Positions 55,028-64,000 of a stretch of 64,000 nucleotides of DNA are shown one piece after another. Under the pieces are notes generated by a model that worked only from the letters and a program-made list of their open reading frames with translations, was not told the DNA's origin and made no database searches. The stretch is from Oegoconia quadripuncta. Taxonomy: Eukaryota > Arthropoda > Insecta > Lepidoptera > Autostichidae. The position numbers and the translations under genes were made by a program. How positions within the stretch are numbered: the stretch's first letter is position 1; every line of letters begins with the position of its first letter. The DNA is taken from NCBI GenBank assembly GCA_949316235.1, contig OX438750.1:18106865-18170864 (forward strand), written 5' to 3'.

Positions 55028-55443
55028 TCGGTCCCGGTTGTTTTTAATTAAAGGCAGTCGTTAAGCTAAGTCGGTGGCCTGCAGGGACAGCTTAAAAACA
55101 CTGACAGTCGTGGCCACAGTCAGACACAAATCCACCAATCCGCACTGGGCCTGCGGGTTGGATTATGGTCCAGACCCTCTTCCAGTGAGAGGAGGCCGTG
55201 CACGTTGGTTGGTGGTAGGGTATTTTAAATGTGCGCCTGGCTAGCTACCACCATCTTATCTAATCTGCCGCCAAACAGCAATGTTAATAGCATTATTGTG
55301 TTCCGGTTGTCAGAGATAAGATAGCCAGTTCCCCAAATATTTAGGTTTCCGGGTCAGTACGCTTCCACCCGCGGCCTCATCTTCACTTAACATCAGGTGT
55401 GATTGAGGTCAAGTGCTAACCCGTTGTGCATAAAAAAAAAACC
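55028..55443 (+). mobile_element. Composite of three SINE pieces
   Basis: 55028-55110 matches the 3' part of the 5S-like SINE (GGTCCCGGTTGTTTTTAATT). 55110-55200 is a SINE-T 3' piece (AATCCACCAATCCGCACTGG). 55203-55443 is the 3' part of SINE-A, ending in GTGCATAAA and an A-run. The pieces abut without visible unique DNA. Confidence 0.6.
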
Positions 55444-56825
55444 AATAGTGGGGACGTTAATTTCAGTTTGCAGTCCATGTGGAGAGCAGAGTCATAATGT
55501 AAAATCGATTTGGAGAACAAGCTCTATGAACTTCTTTTGCGATATTTACCTCTACATCTATCGACGCTCACAGACATTTGAACGAAGTTTTATTCAATAA
55601 TATGTATCCTTTATTGACGTCAGTGGCCTATCCTTCTCAATAATCATGGTACATTATCATTCAGTTTTACGAGCTACGGAAAGCATACATCGCGCCCGCC
55701 CCGCCCCGCCCAGACCACCTTAGAGCTATTCTGAAGCGTTTCGAGCTATTTAAACGGTGACTATTTGGACGGCGTAAACAATAAGTGGTAATTAAGTGGA
55801 TCGCTTCGGCGATTTCCAAAATACTCGGCTAAATGCAGTCCAAAATTAGTGCAACGAACTGACGAATGTAGTGTCGGTTCATATGGTGCAACTTGCAAAC
55901 CAGGAGTTTTATAATGTAATGTCATCGATGACGTCAACGATTACGTTCTGACATGTGATTGGTTGGCCCATCGGTCGCTTGGCAATTTGACGGTTTCTCA
56001 TTTGACAACGTTATCGATGACTATACCAATGAAGTTAGGTAATTTAGGGGCAGAACTCGAAGCGTAACATACAGAACCGCAGTCGGGTTTTCATAATTTT
56101 TTTGTTAAGGTTTTATTTAGACTATTTTATAACATATTTTCTTTAGTCGAAATCTATAATTTGATACCCATCTCGATAGAGTGCTGAAATTAATTGTTGT
56201 TAAGTGTGTCAAAATGGCTGCTAACGTCCGACATATTGGAGATCTCATGACGTCATATACCCTATGAACTACAGGGAGTATGAATCGAACGACACCTCAT
56301 TTTTGTCCAAATCCGTTGAGGTGTTTAGCTGCAAGTGGTAACGTACATACATACAGACAAGTTGACTACCTTTAATAAGAAAAAAATAAGACAAAAAAAA
56401 ATTGGAAGTTGTGTACACACACAGTCAACCTATGAACTTATGAATAGGGATGGTAGAGCGTGGGATGGTAATCCTTTTGAATACTTTGTTAGATGGGAAT
56501 AGACTTAAGGAAGAATTGTTTAGATTTTGAAATTTGTAAATCCACTATTCTGACATTAGAAACTATATCATTTTGACGTGACTTCTCTAAACTAAACTAA
56601 AACAAAACGGAACTATCGCGCTTATTATTCGAGAGAAAAAAAGACAGAACCACTTAAAACTGGTTTTTGTTAACTTTAAAACAGACTTAGTTTAATTTAG
56701 AATCTACCCCAGTGCAAGTTTCATGTTATTTAATCTATGTTTTGCGTTAAACATTATTGAGAAATCAAATAAACCAGAAAGTATCAGTATAACATGTATT
56801 ACACTATTATACATCTCATTTTTGT
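55444..56825. other. Mostly unassigned; MITE remnant near the right end
   Basis: 55690-55715 has a GCCCCGCCCCGCC run (Sp1-like GC boxes). 56582-56715 is a degenerate relative of the foldback MITE at 6553. No coding exon is recognised. Confidence 0.3.
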
Positions 56826-57495
56826 TTCGCAGAAGCGTGCTATTCGTGCCATTTATAAATTAAGACCTAGAGTGTCTCTCAGCGATAAATTAAGGAAATT
56901 AATATCTTAACCATTGTTAAGATATTGCCATTGTATCTCAATACATTTATGAGAATTTGTTATATGCAAAAAAATATAACCTTATTCGTTAAAAATAGTG
57001 ATAGGCACAATGTTAATAGGGGAGAGGTGGCATGAAGGGGACACGTATTGAATGGGACAATTCAAATATCCGGCAAATTATAAACCGTCTCGTGACGACA
57101 CTATTTTTCTTGTGTGGCAACTCCGATGCACATTCAATCGCACCTAACTTCACACTCCTGTCATTTCTGACATTACTGCGATGTGCGTGTGTTAATAATT
57201 CCACCCAAAAGTATTTTTTTCGTTATTCTTTAGAAATATTTTGTCATATGCTGTAAATTGAATACGTAATTGTTTACCTTTGTTTATGATCGACTAGTTA
57301 TAGATAGATCCAAGAACGAAAGGTAAGTAAAGTTTTATTTAAAATTGTAGAATTTCTGATTATGTTTCTAATTTGTGTATGTTATTTATGGAAGGGACAC
57401 AACAAACGGTTATAATGGGACGTCCCATTCATAACTGTCCCTTTCATGATCAATTATTCATGTCGGTTTTTGAACATCATTGCAGTTTAAAAATG

Positions 57496-58160
57496 CCCCC
57501 TTAAAAAGCGAACGCGTGTGGCTGTACACAAAATTGAAGAAGCTGTGAATGAAGTCATACAGAAAGGGATTTCTGTGAGATCGGCGGCCAAAGCATTTAA
57601 TGTAAGCAAGTCACATTCACACAGATTGGTCTTAAAAGCTAAAGCATCTGAATGTACGTATTTTGTTTCTGTTTGTTTGTTTTGAAAATCTGAGAATACT
57701 TCATTATCAAGAACTACAAGCTTTAATAGACACAACGTTCAAAACTTTTTAAATAACTTGGAGAAATGTTATTTAAAGCTTAATTTCCTTCCAAATATGA
57801 TATGGAATTTAGATGAGACTGGATGCACTACTGTCACTAGTGCCCCAAAAACAGTTGCACAAGAAGGTGTTAAGAGAGTTGGTCAGATTAGCTCAACAGA
57901 ACGTGGAGCGCTTGTAACTACGAGTATGCAGGTTTTTGCATATTCCTCCTGTTTTCATATTTCTACGTGTTCATTTTAAAGAACATATGCTTGAGAATGG
58001 TCCTACTGGTGCTTTAGGGCTTGCAAATGTATCTGGTTGGATAACAGAAGATTGCTTTTTAAAAGCTTTAAAACATTTTGTTTTGATCGCAACCCCACTG
58101 CTGAATCACCGGCTTTAATAATCCTCGACAACCATACGAGTCATAAAGTAAACCTGCGGC
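57496..58160 (+). pseudogene. Pogo/Tigger-like transposase remnant
   Basis: The first piece (57496-57660) encodes an N-terminal helix-turn-helix region, KKRTRVAVHKIEEAVNEVIQ then SVRSAAKAFNVSKSH, similar to the psq/CENP-B-type head of Tigger transposases. After a deletion the catalytic domain begins: MIWNLDETGCTTVTSAPKTV with the first Asp at 57812-57814, then VGQISSTERGALVTT. After a frameshift near 57935 come PPVFIFLRVHFKEHMLENG and SGWITEDCFLKALKHF. The second Asp sits in LIILDNHTSH at 58127-58129. The third Asp and the C-terminus are gone. In the intact family the enzyme moves the element by cut-and-paste into TA sites. Confidence 0.85.
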
Positions 58161-58254
58161 ATTAAAGGTCTTTTTAATTTTTTTTGCTCATTGTGTCACT
58201 AAATATCATAACTATTATGTAAGTTCATAATTATATTATGTAAGTAATGGTCAG

Positions 58255-58505
58255 TAAACCAATCTATAAGACTGTTGATTACTACTCTCATTAACAAAAT
58301 CAAATATTATTTTGTAACTGAATTATCTTTAAGAAAAAGATTATAAAACTGTTGATTTCTCTTTAAATTGTGGCTTGGCTACAGTAAACGAAACTATAAG
58401 ACTGTTGATAATTATCAAAACACCAATAATAATTTCTGAACTGAATTATCTTTAAGAAAAGCCTTATAAAATTGTTGATTGATCTTTAAACTGTATTCAA
58501 GTGTT
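58255..58505 (+). repeat. Two diverged direct repeats of about 120-130 bp inside the pogo-like element
   Basis: Both units start with CTATAAGACTGTTGAT and contain GAATTATCTTTAAGAAAA. The spacing is 131 bases. They replace the expected transposase C-terminus. Confidence 0.65.
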
Positions 58506-59285
58506 TGTTCACTAGTTATTCTCTTTAAGATGAGAAATGTAAGACTAATAATATAACCAGCTACTTTAAAAATAGGATTTAAAACGTTAGGCAATTTGTA
58601 TACGTATTTTTTTATATTTAGTATGTGTGTAGCAAAGAATAAAGATGATTTTTTCTAGATATTAGATACTGTCCCTTTCATAAATTATCGAGTCCCTTTC
58701 AATACACTCCATTTATGAAAGGGACAAAAAATACATTTTTTAAAACTGCGAAAATATACAACTAAGTATAAGGAAAGGTTCAACATTGCATTTTATTTCA
58801 AGAGTCAAATAATATAGGCTTCCCATTCAGCTCCAACCTGTTTAAAATGTTATCTCATTCTTTTACTAGAACCTCCACAACAAAAATGTCCCTTTCATGC
58901 CACCTCTCCCCTACAAGGAATAAGAACCAGTTATCTGTTTATGTTAGCCCACTTCACAAAGTTAGTAAAATCTTCAAAGGGCAATGTATGCGTTTTTATA
59001 ATAAGGTTCCAGTAGACATTCAAAATTTGCCTTTAAATAAATTTAAAGCAATCATAAAACAGAAATTATTAGCAAAATACTATTATAAAATCACTGTCTA
59101 TTTGGAAGATAAGCAAACGTGGACATAGCTGTCTTATTATTCATATAATATATATTTTCCTCTCATTATTAAATCACAAATTGTAACCAATAATCTGTTT
59201 AAAAAGAGCAACCCTTGAGTTTCTTGCTCTTAGTCGGCTTTGTGAATGAGCAGTAAATTTTAATTCTATTAAATAAAATATTTTG

Positions 59286-60589
59286 GTTTGATTTGATTAG
59301 TGTATTTTACAGTAATCAGGTTAATATTGTTTTATTTTTCAGTAATGTATTAAAATTATATGCATTATAACCATTTTAATCATAGTGGTTCTTTGTTTCT
59401 TTCATTTAATAATATTTTCTTTAGCGTCATGTAAGCTAATCCCATTCCTAATAAGCCATAGAGCACATTAGTCGCGCGACGGACGCTGGCAGGCGACGCG
59501 GTGCGATGCGTTCAGAAAGTAGCGAGCAACCGTAAAATTTTATCACCTCTAATGGCCGTCCGCGCTGATTTGTAGCGGGTTGCTAACTACCCTCAATTTT
59601 GGATATGTAATTGTCGGTCTCGTATTATAGAAAGTCGTTTGAAAAGGCAATTTGTAATAGTAAGTTATCGTTCTGATTTTATGATAAAGTAGAATGAAAT
59701 GTTAATATAGAGTCACAACAATAACTTTGGAATTAATATTAAGTTAACTGTTTGTCACAGAAAATGACAAACTATGCCTATATTAAATATAGGCATCTAT
59801 GGGAATACTAATACGGCTAATGTGTATTATTATACGGATAATGTGTGTAAGTTTTTTAACCTATGACGGAGTGAACCTTAGTATTCATAGAATAGCCGTA
59901 CCGTCAAATGCAGAGTTATTCAACAAAAATATTCCCAGAGTAAGGTGTACATAATCGTTCATCAGTGCCGTCCGCGTAGCACAATATTACATTATACGTA
60001 ATATTTATAGTTAAAAGATCATTTGTTGAAATGGAGCCAAATTTCCGGCGCGAGCTTTCAACGCGAATTTCACAAAAAGCGGCTATAAATTGGCAAATAA
60101 TCCCCCGCATAACGCAACCTTTGTTTGGCCACACGTGCTTTTAATTTCTGGCTCGCATACAACAATGACCGGATTTAGTCTTTGTGCATGTTGCTTAAAG
60201 TAAACACTCGTAAAAACTTCCTTAGCCCGCGAACGCGGAATGTGGAGATGTATACGTGTTAATAAATTTTATTAAAATTATATCCGGACAATACGCGCGG
60301 TGATTCAATTGTCAGTCGACAATCGTCCGTGTCGAATTTGTCATGATACTGCGCGCCTTTGTTTGCTCGCTATGAATGCCGTGAGAAGGAAGAGCTTCCG
60401 GCGGATTGTACCGGGATCGATGCTCCGGGCGATATCTTGCCATCGATATCCTATACATTTCTTTTTTCAGTTGCTACGGAACTCAATGCTGATTCAAACT
60501 GATGCTTTTAAACTTTTTACTACAAAAAAATTCAACAGCGCTAAAAGTTGTTAATGTAATGGAGAAATATAACCTATTTATGATAATAA
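59286..60589. other. Unique-looking stretch with GC-richer blocks
   Basis: Blocks at 59465-59580 and 60020-60460 are GC-richer and contain CGCGAGC / GCGCGG words. They are not shared with other parts of the window. A small palindrome, TGCCTATATTAAATATAGGC, is at 59775. No coding exon is recognised. Confidence 0.3.
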
Positions 60590-60820
60590 GACGACTGATT
60601 GGTGTAGTGGATAGGGTACAGTGGTTGGGAGGACCCTGCCAAAAAAATCAAAGGTTGCAGGTTCGAACCCGGCTATGGGTAAATGTTTGTGTAATGAATA
60701 TGAACATTTATTCCCGATTCATATATGTACATATGTATGTAAATACTATCCATTACAGGCTTTGCCTAGTTTGTGACTAGATAATAAGTTATAGTGTCCG
60801 AAATATTTATTAAGTACTAT
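60590..60820 (+). mobile_element. SINE-B, most complete copy of the ATTGGTGTAGTGG subtype
   Basis: The head CTGATTGGTGTAGTGGATAG is followed by the B-box GGTTCGAACCC. The body has CCCGATTCATATATG, and the 3' part includes TTTGTGACTAGATAATAAG and ends in ATATTTATTA. Confidence 0.7.
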
Positions 60821-62059
60821 ATTTGTATTGAATATGTTAGTATAATTCACGGCAAAGTAAAAGTTGATACATTAATCTGTCTCTTCCCATGCCATACTAA
60901 CAGCCACCTAAAGGAGTCAGATCAGAATGACTCCGCCTGTTGATGGGCAGCATGGTTGTTGTATGTTATTATAGATATGGTCGCGTAAACAAATCTTTTT
61001 CGCGGTTTTCTTAGTAGATAAAACAGCGCCATCTCTTAGAATCCTAGAGAACTAATATGACTGCTGACAATAAATGGCCGAACCCACTTCACACAACCAC
61101 AATTTTTTTAGTCTGTGCTCACAACCTATAAATCTGTCAAATGAAAGTGTTAATTAAAATTATGAGTGCTACGAGTAATACATTATGTTTGCTAACATTA
61201 AAGATACTCGCATGTTTTTGGTCACTTTTCTGGGGTAAATGAGACATTTTTTTACAACATTATATCAGCATTTGATACGACCGTTTGCGAACGAAGACTG
61301 TGTGTGACTGAGTTCCAATGGGTTGCAAGCTCCCGTTTTAGCACCAATGAAGTGCTATTCTGATGTTTCAACGACCCTGTTCATACTCAGTAAGCAGTCC
61401 TTATGTCTGTGCCAAAATTTAAGTGATACGCCTGCTAAGGGAAAATCCGACCATTGAAGCGATGTAAGAGAGACTGGTCCAACAGTATATCGTGTACGAT
61501 ACATATAGGTAAGTCAAATCACAACTGGCAAGCCTAAAATCCTTGTTAGTGAATTCGAAGCACAGTTCAACTCAACCCGCATAACAAGCTAGTTCTAACA
61601 TTCAAATGCCATAGAGTTTACTGACAATTCTGACAAACAACCGGGCGAGTATTTGGTAAAACAAGACAAAATCATCGACTCTGTGTCGATGGACCATCGA
61701 GGGGCAGACTATGATACCCGAAAAAAACTCAAACCGCGCTGGAACAATCGAAGCGAACTTATAAAATATGTATCTACTGCTGGCTTTTGAAACATGCTCT
61801 CGTACTATTTTGACCGCGATCGGGAATTTTGATGGGGACAAGGGAATAAAACTTTTTGCAGATCTCTGTACAGCTGCGACATAGTTGTTAAGTGTCGTTG
61901 TTTTTTGTTGCTGTCATTTTGATTTTATTGCATTGTTTTCTTTGTGTTGCCACTTAGTGACAATACAGCGAAGTACTAGCACCTAAAATGCTAGGGTTTT
62001 TCAGTTTTGGAAAGTTTATGCAACGGGAAAGCGGTTGACATTATCGCACTTGCCATTAA
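60821..62059. other. No recognised feature
   Basis: Unassigned DNA. No gene or repeat family of this window was found here. Confidence 0.4.
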
Positions 62060-62228
62060 GAGAAGATGAGGCTGAAGGTGGAAAAACTCACCGGGAAATC
62101 CCAGCTTGCTGAAGGACTGGCTAACTTATCTCAAACAGCCGGAACACGCTATCAAGCTTGGTGCTTGGCAGCAGACTTATAGATAAGATCACCCTATTTA
62201 TATCACCAACCAAACCAAATATTAAATA
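62060..62228 (-). mobile_element. Degenerate SINE-A interrupted by a Helitron end
   Basis: AAGAGAAGATGAGGCTGAAG, GACTGGCTAACTTATCTC and ATCACCAACCAAACCAAATA keep the SINE-A order in reverse. The copy stops at the Helitron terminus. Confidence 0.55.
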
Positions 62229-63110
62229 CTAGCAGCTGCCCGCGACTTCGTCCGCGTAGACTACATGAATCAACACTTTATTACTTTCCCACGGGAATAC
62301 ATTGAGCAGAAAAATTACCATGTAGAGTTTATCTCAAACAGGAAAAGACCCTGGGCAGATAACAGGTATGTGGAACCATGTTGGTGTTTTGCCAGGTAAA
62401 TGAATTAAGACAGGGATCCATTAAAAGACCTTTCTGAAAAATTCTGGTTTATATTTATTAAAGTACTTCCTTATAAACAACATTCTTTGCCATGTTTGAA
62501 GGTGGTAGCAATAGAACCAAACTTTGAGGTGAACTTACACGGGAGCATGCCACATAGAACTGACCGTGAGAGAAACAGTCCTGTCGTAGGTCTACTCCGG
62601 CGAATTTGTGAGTTTGCCCCTGCGACTTATTTATTGTCATGGCAAAACAGACCTTTAGTGGAAACTGAAGCCTTTTGAATTCAAAGGGAAGATCATTTAG
62701 TATTAATGGAATACGCGGTACAAACACTGTTTCTCCCTGAGCAAATCCTCCTCCTGTTAAAATAGTGGCCTCTACTACGTTCCGGTGCAAAGCCTTGACT
62801 TGCAACCTAGTACCGTTACAAAGTTTGGGTGGCTTTAAATTTCTCAATAACATAACAGGTGCACCCACACGTAGTAAAAGTCTGTGATATGGCATACCCG
62901 GTGGGTTCAAAGAGTTCAAAAATTCTACAGGATAATTAACGGCATCGTCGGTGTTTACCACGGTATCTATTGAGCTATGAATAATCTGTTGTCCTTCAAA
63001 AGAGTTCAATAATATGTCATTGATGACCGCTGCTTGGTCGTTCTTTGGGGTCAGTATAGAGCTCTTTCGCATAACCACTCTATTGATTTTTCCTTAATGA
63101 GAGTAATGAG
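62229..63110 (-). mobile_element. Helitron 3' end with helicase C-terminus
   Basis: On the minus strand the element ends in GCGGGCAGCTGCTAG followed by T. It therefore has the CTAG terminus and a short upstream hairpin (GCAGCTGC) expected of Helitrons. About 230 bases separate this end from the helicase stop. Upstream of the helicase fragment (higher coordinates) the coding sequence breaks off into a minisatellite. Confidence 0.75.
62458..63110 (-). pseudogene. Helitron PIF1-type helicase C-terminal fragment
   Basis: About 215 residues of the PIF1-like helicase that Helitrons fuse to their Rep domain. The frame at 62458-63078 contains RKSSILTPKNDQAAVINDIL, GAPVMLLRNLKP, then motif V in CFAMTINKSQGQT and motif VI in FYVACSRVSSPQSL. 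Immediately upstream, another frame carries IEWLCERA, the usual lead-in, so a 2-base insertion near 63063 breaks the gene. Walker A/B motifs and the Rep nuclease are absent from the window. The enzyme cannot be functional here. Confidence 0.85.
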
Positions 63111-63330
63111 ACTTTGAGTCTTCGACTTTTAGCCTTCGACTTTGAGCCTTCGACATTCAGCCTTCGACTTTGAGCCTTCGACTTTGAGCCTTCGATTTGA
63201 GCCTTCGTCTTTGAGCCTTCGACTTTGAGCCTTCGACTTTGAGCCTTCGACTTTGAGCCTTCGAATTTGAGCCTTCGACTTTGAATTTCGAATTTGAATC
63301 TTCGACATTGACTCTTCGACTTTGACTCTT
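63111..63330. repeat. 14-bp minisatellite (CCTTCGACTTTGAG)n
   Basis: About 15 imperfect copies of a 14-base unit. Three units make 42 bases, so all frames on the minus strand stay open and give a lysine/arginine/serine-rich repeat peptide. It abuts the broken helicase. Confidence 0.9.
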
Positions 63331-63842
63331 CGACTTCGACACCAATTTGAATTTGTGATTTCAACCCCTACCACTATCGCAACCCGTAAGGGGTTAACTT
63401 CAAAATAAATGTCATTTTCGTAATCAACGTCCCAAAAAACCTAAATAACGACACCAATATGGATTTTTTGGTATCATCCCCCGCCCCTATCTCAACCCTA
63501 GAGGGTTAACTTAAAATAAATGTCATTTTCATAATCAACATCCCATAAAACCTAAATAACGACACCAATATCGATTTTATGGTTTTAACCCCCATTTCAC
63601 AACCCAGGGGGTTGTTTTTCGAAAAATCTCAAAACACGTATTAGCTTATTTGTTTCTAGGAGTACTCTTGCGAAGTTTCGAGTCGAAAATAGTCGAAATG
63701 TCCAAGTTATACTGTTTCTTCATACAAACTTCCCACCCCTGTTGCACCCCCTTAAAGGGTGAATTTTGAAAAATCCTTTCTTAGTGCTCCCCTAGACCAC
63801 GTAAGGAACCTACGTGCCAAATTTGGAAACTCTATTCACCCC
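63331..63842 (-). repeat. Probable Helitron-associated or other dispersed repeat
   Basis: Contains two successive copies of a unit with AACGACACCAATAT and AAATAAATGTCATTTTC (63395-63465 and 63510-63575). Its right part matches the repeat at 47815 in reverse. Confidence 0.4.
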
Positions 63843-64000
63843 TTTGACTATGACTATGACTTTGACTAAAACTTTGACTATGACTTCGACTATGACATTG
63901 ACTACGACTTTGACTTTGACTATGACTTTGACATTGACTATGACTTTGACTTCGACTATGACTTTGACTATGACTTTGCCTATGACTATGACTTTGACTA
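63843..64000. repeat. Hexanucleotide repeat (TTTGAC/TATGAC)n, running off the window
   Basis: Alternating TTTGAC and TATGAC units with few interruptions up to the last base. Confidence 0.93.

Larger units (their letters stand above)
57019..58911 (+). mobile_element. Pogo/Tigger-like DNA transposon, defective
   Basis: A 1893-bp element with 25-bp TIRs (GGGGAGAGGTGGCATGAA...), one mismatch between ends, and TA on each side (57017-57018 and 58912-58913). Further inverted copies of a TTTCATGAxAGGGAC-like word lie inside both ends (57391-57455 and 58671-58735). The 3' half holds two diverged direct repeats of about 120 bases (58255 and 58386). A broken pogo-type transposase occupies the middle. 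Confidence 0.88.
56826..59285 (+). mobile_element. LINE C-terminal copy interrupted by a pogo-like element
   Basis: The left part (56826-57018) encodes AIRAIYKLRPRVSLSDKL-like sequence and DRHNVN. The right part (58912-59128) continues with TRNKNQLSVYVSPLHKVSKI and FYNKVPVDIQNLPLNKF to its stop, then a 3' UTR with ATTAAATAAAATATTTTGG. Across the insertion the frame continues exactly once one of the two TA copies is discounted. The family is the same as the LINE fragment at 4560. The left part also has internal damage near 56900-56990. Confidence 0.8.

Noticed and set aside
63080..63374. Lys/Arg/Ser-rich repeat proteins on the minus strand
   Set aside because: Produced by the 14-bp minisatellite in three frames; no start context or conserved sequence.
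1..64000. A new multi-gene defence or metabolic system
   Set aside because: No cluster of intact non-transposon genes exists in the window; the only intact enzyme is a transposase.

Overview
The window looks like intergenic or intronic DNA from a lepidopteran (moth or butterfly) nuclear genome. It is AT-rich, has no long host reading frame, and is packed with transposons of the kinds and textures common in that order: tRNA-headed SINEs, 5'-truncated LINE tails, Tc1/mariner-type and pogo-type elements, small TIR elements (MITEs), a Helitron end, and Gypsy and BEL/Pao LTR elements. No rRNA gene, genuine tRNA gene or CRISPR array was seen. Family names for the short repeats are local labels (SINE-T, SINE-A, SINE-B, Repeat-M, R3, MITE-C), used because no library could be searched.

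Layout. 1-8.8 kb: SINE and LINE debris, with SINE-A inserted inside a SINE-B near 3.4 kb and a LINE C-terminal fragment at 4.6-5.5 kb. 8.86-10.97 kb: a complete mariner-like transposon with 267-bp TIRs and an intact 353-aa transposase. 11-17.3 kb: LINE and SINE remnants, including a SINE with a 5S rRNA-like segment at 16.7 kb. 17.37-21.64 kb: a Gypsy-type LTR element with identical 190-bp LTRs and a 5-bp target duplication, but a wrecked pol. 22.6-24 kb: the only good host-gene candidate, a first coding exon on the minus strand (22627-22696), with a GC-rich possible promoter about 0.7 kb upstream. 24.6-31.8 kb: MITEs, a TIR transposon with a SINE inside it, and a 223-bp perfect 9-bp microsatellite. 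31.89-32.76 kb: an internally deleted derivative of the 8.86-kb mariner-like element. 33-37.9 kb: foldback hairpins, LINE tails and a (CA)n tract. 37.99-39.15 kb: a rearranged BEL/Pao element whose integrase is inverted relative to its LTRs and C-terminal domain. 39.2-56.8 kb: mostly unrecognised AT-rich DNA with repeat patches and a few GC-richer non-repeat islands. 56.8-59.3 kb: a LINE reading frame split by a pogo/Tigger-like element at a TA site. 60.6 kb: a SINE-B. 62.2-63.1 kb: the 3' end of a Helitron with the helicase C-terminus, then a 14-bp minisatellite. The window ends in a hexanucleotide repeat.

Only the mariner-like transposase at 9568-10629 looks able to encode a working enzyme, and it has a matching non-autonomous derivative in the same window. 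The other coding stretches are mobile-element fragments, mostly broken. The most interesting structures are four: the autonomous/derivative mariner pair with a tRNA-like segment in its TIRs; the Gypsy copy with pristine LTRs and a ruined interior; the foldback BEL copy with intact ends; and the precise pogo insertion in a LINE frame. No coherent new multi-gene system was found.
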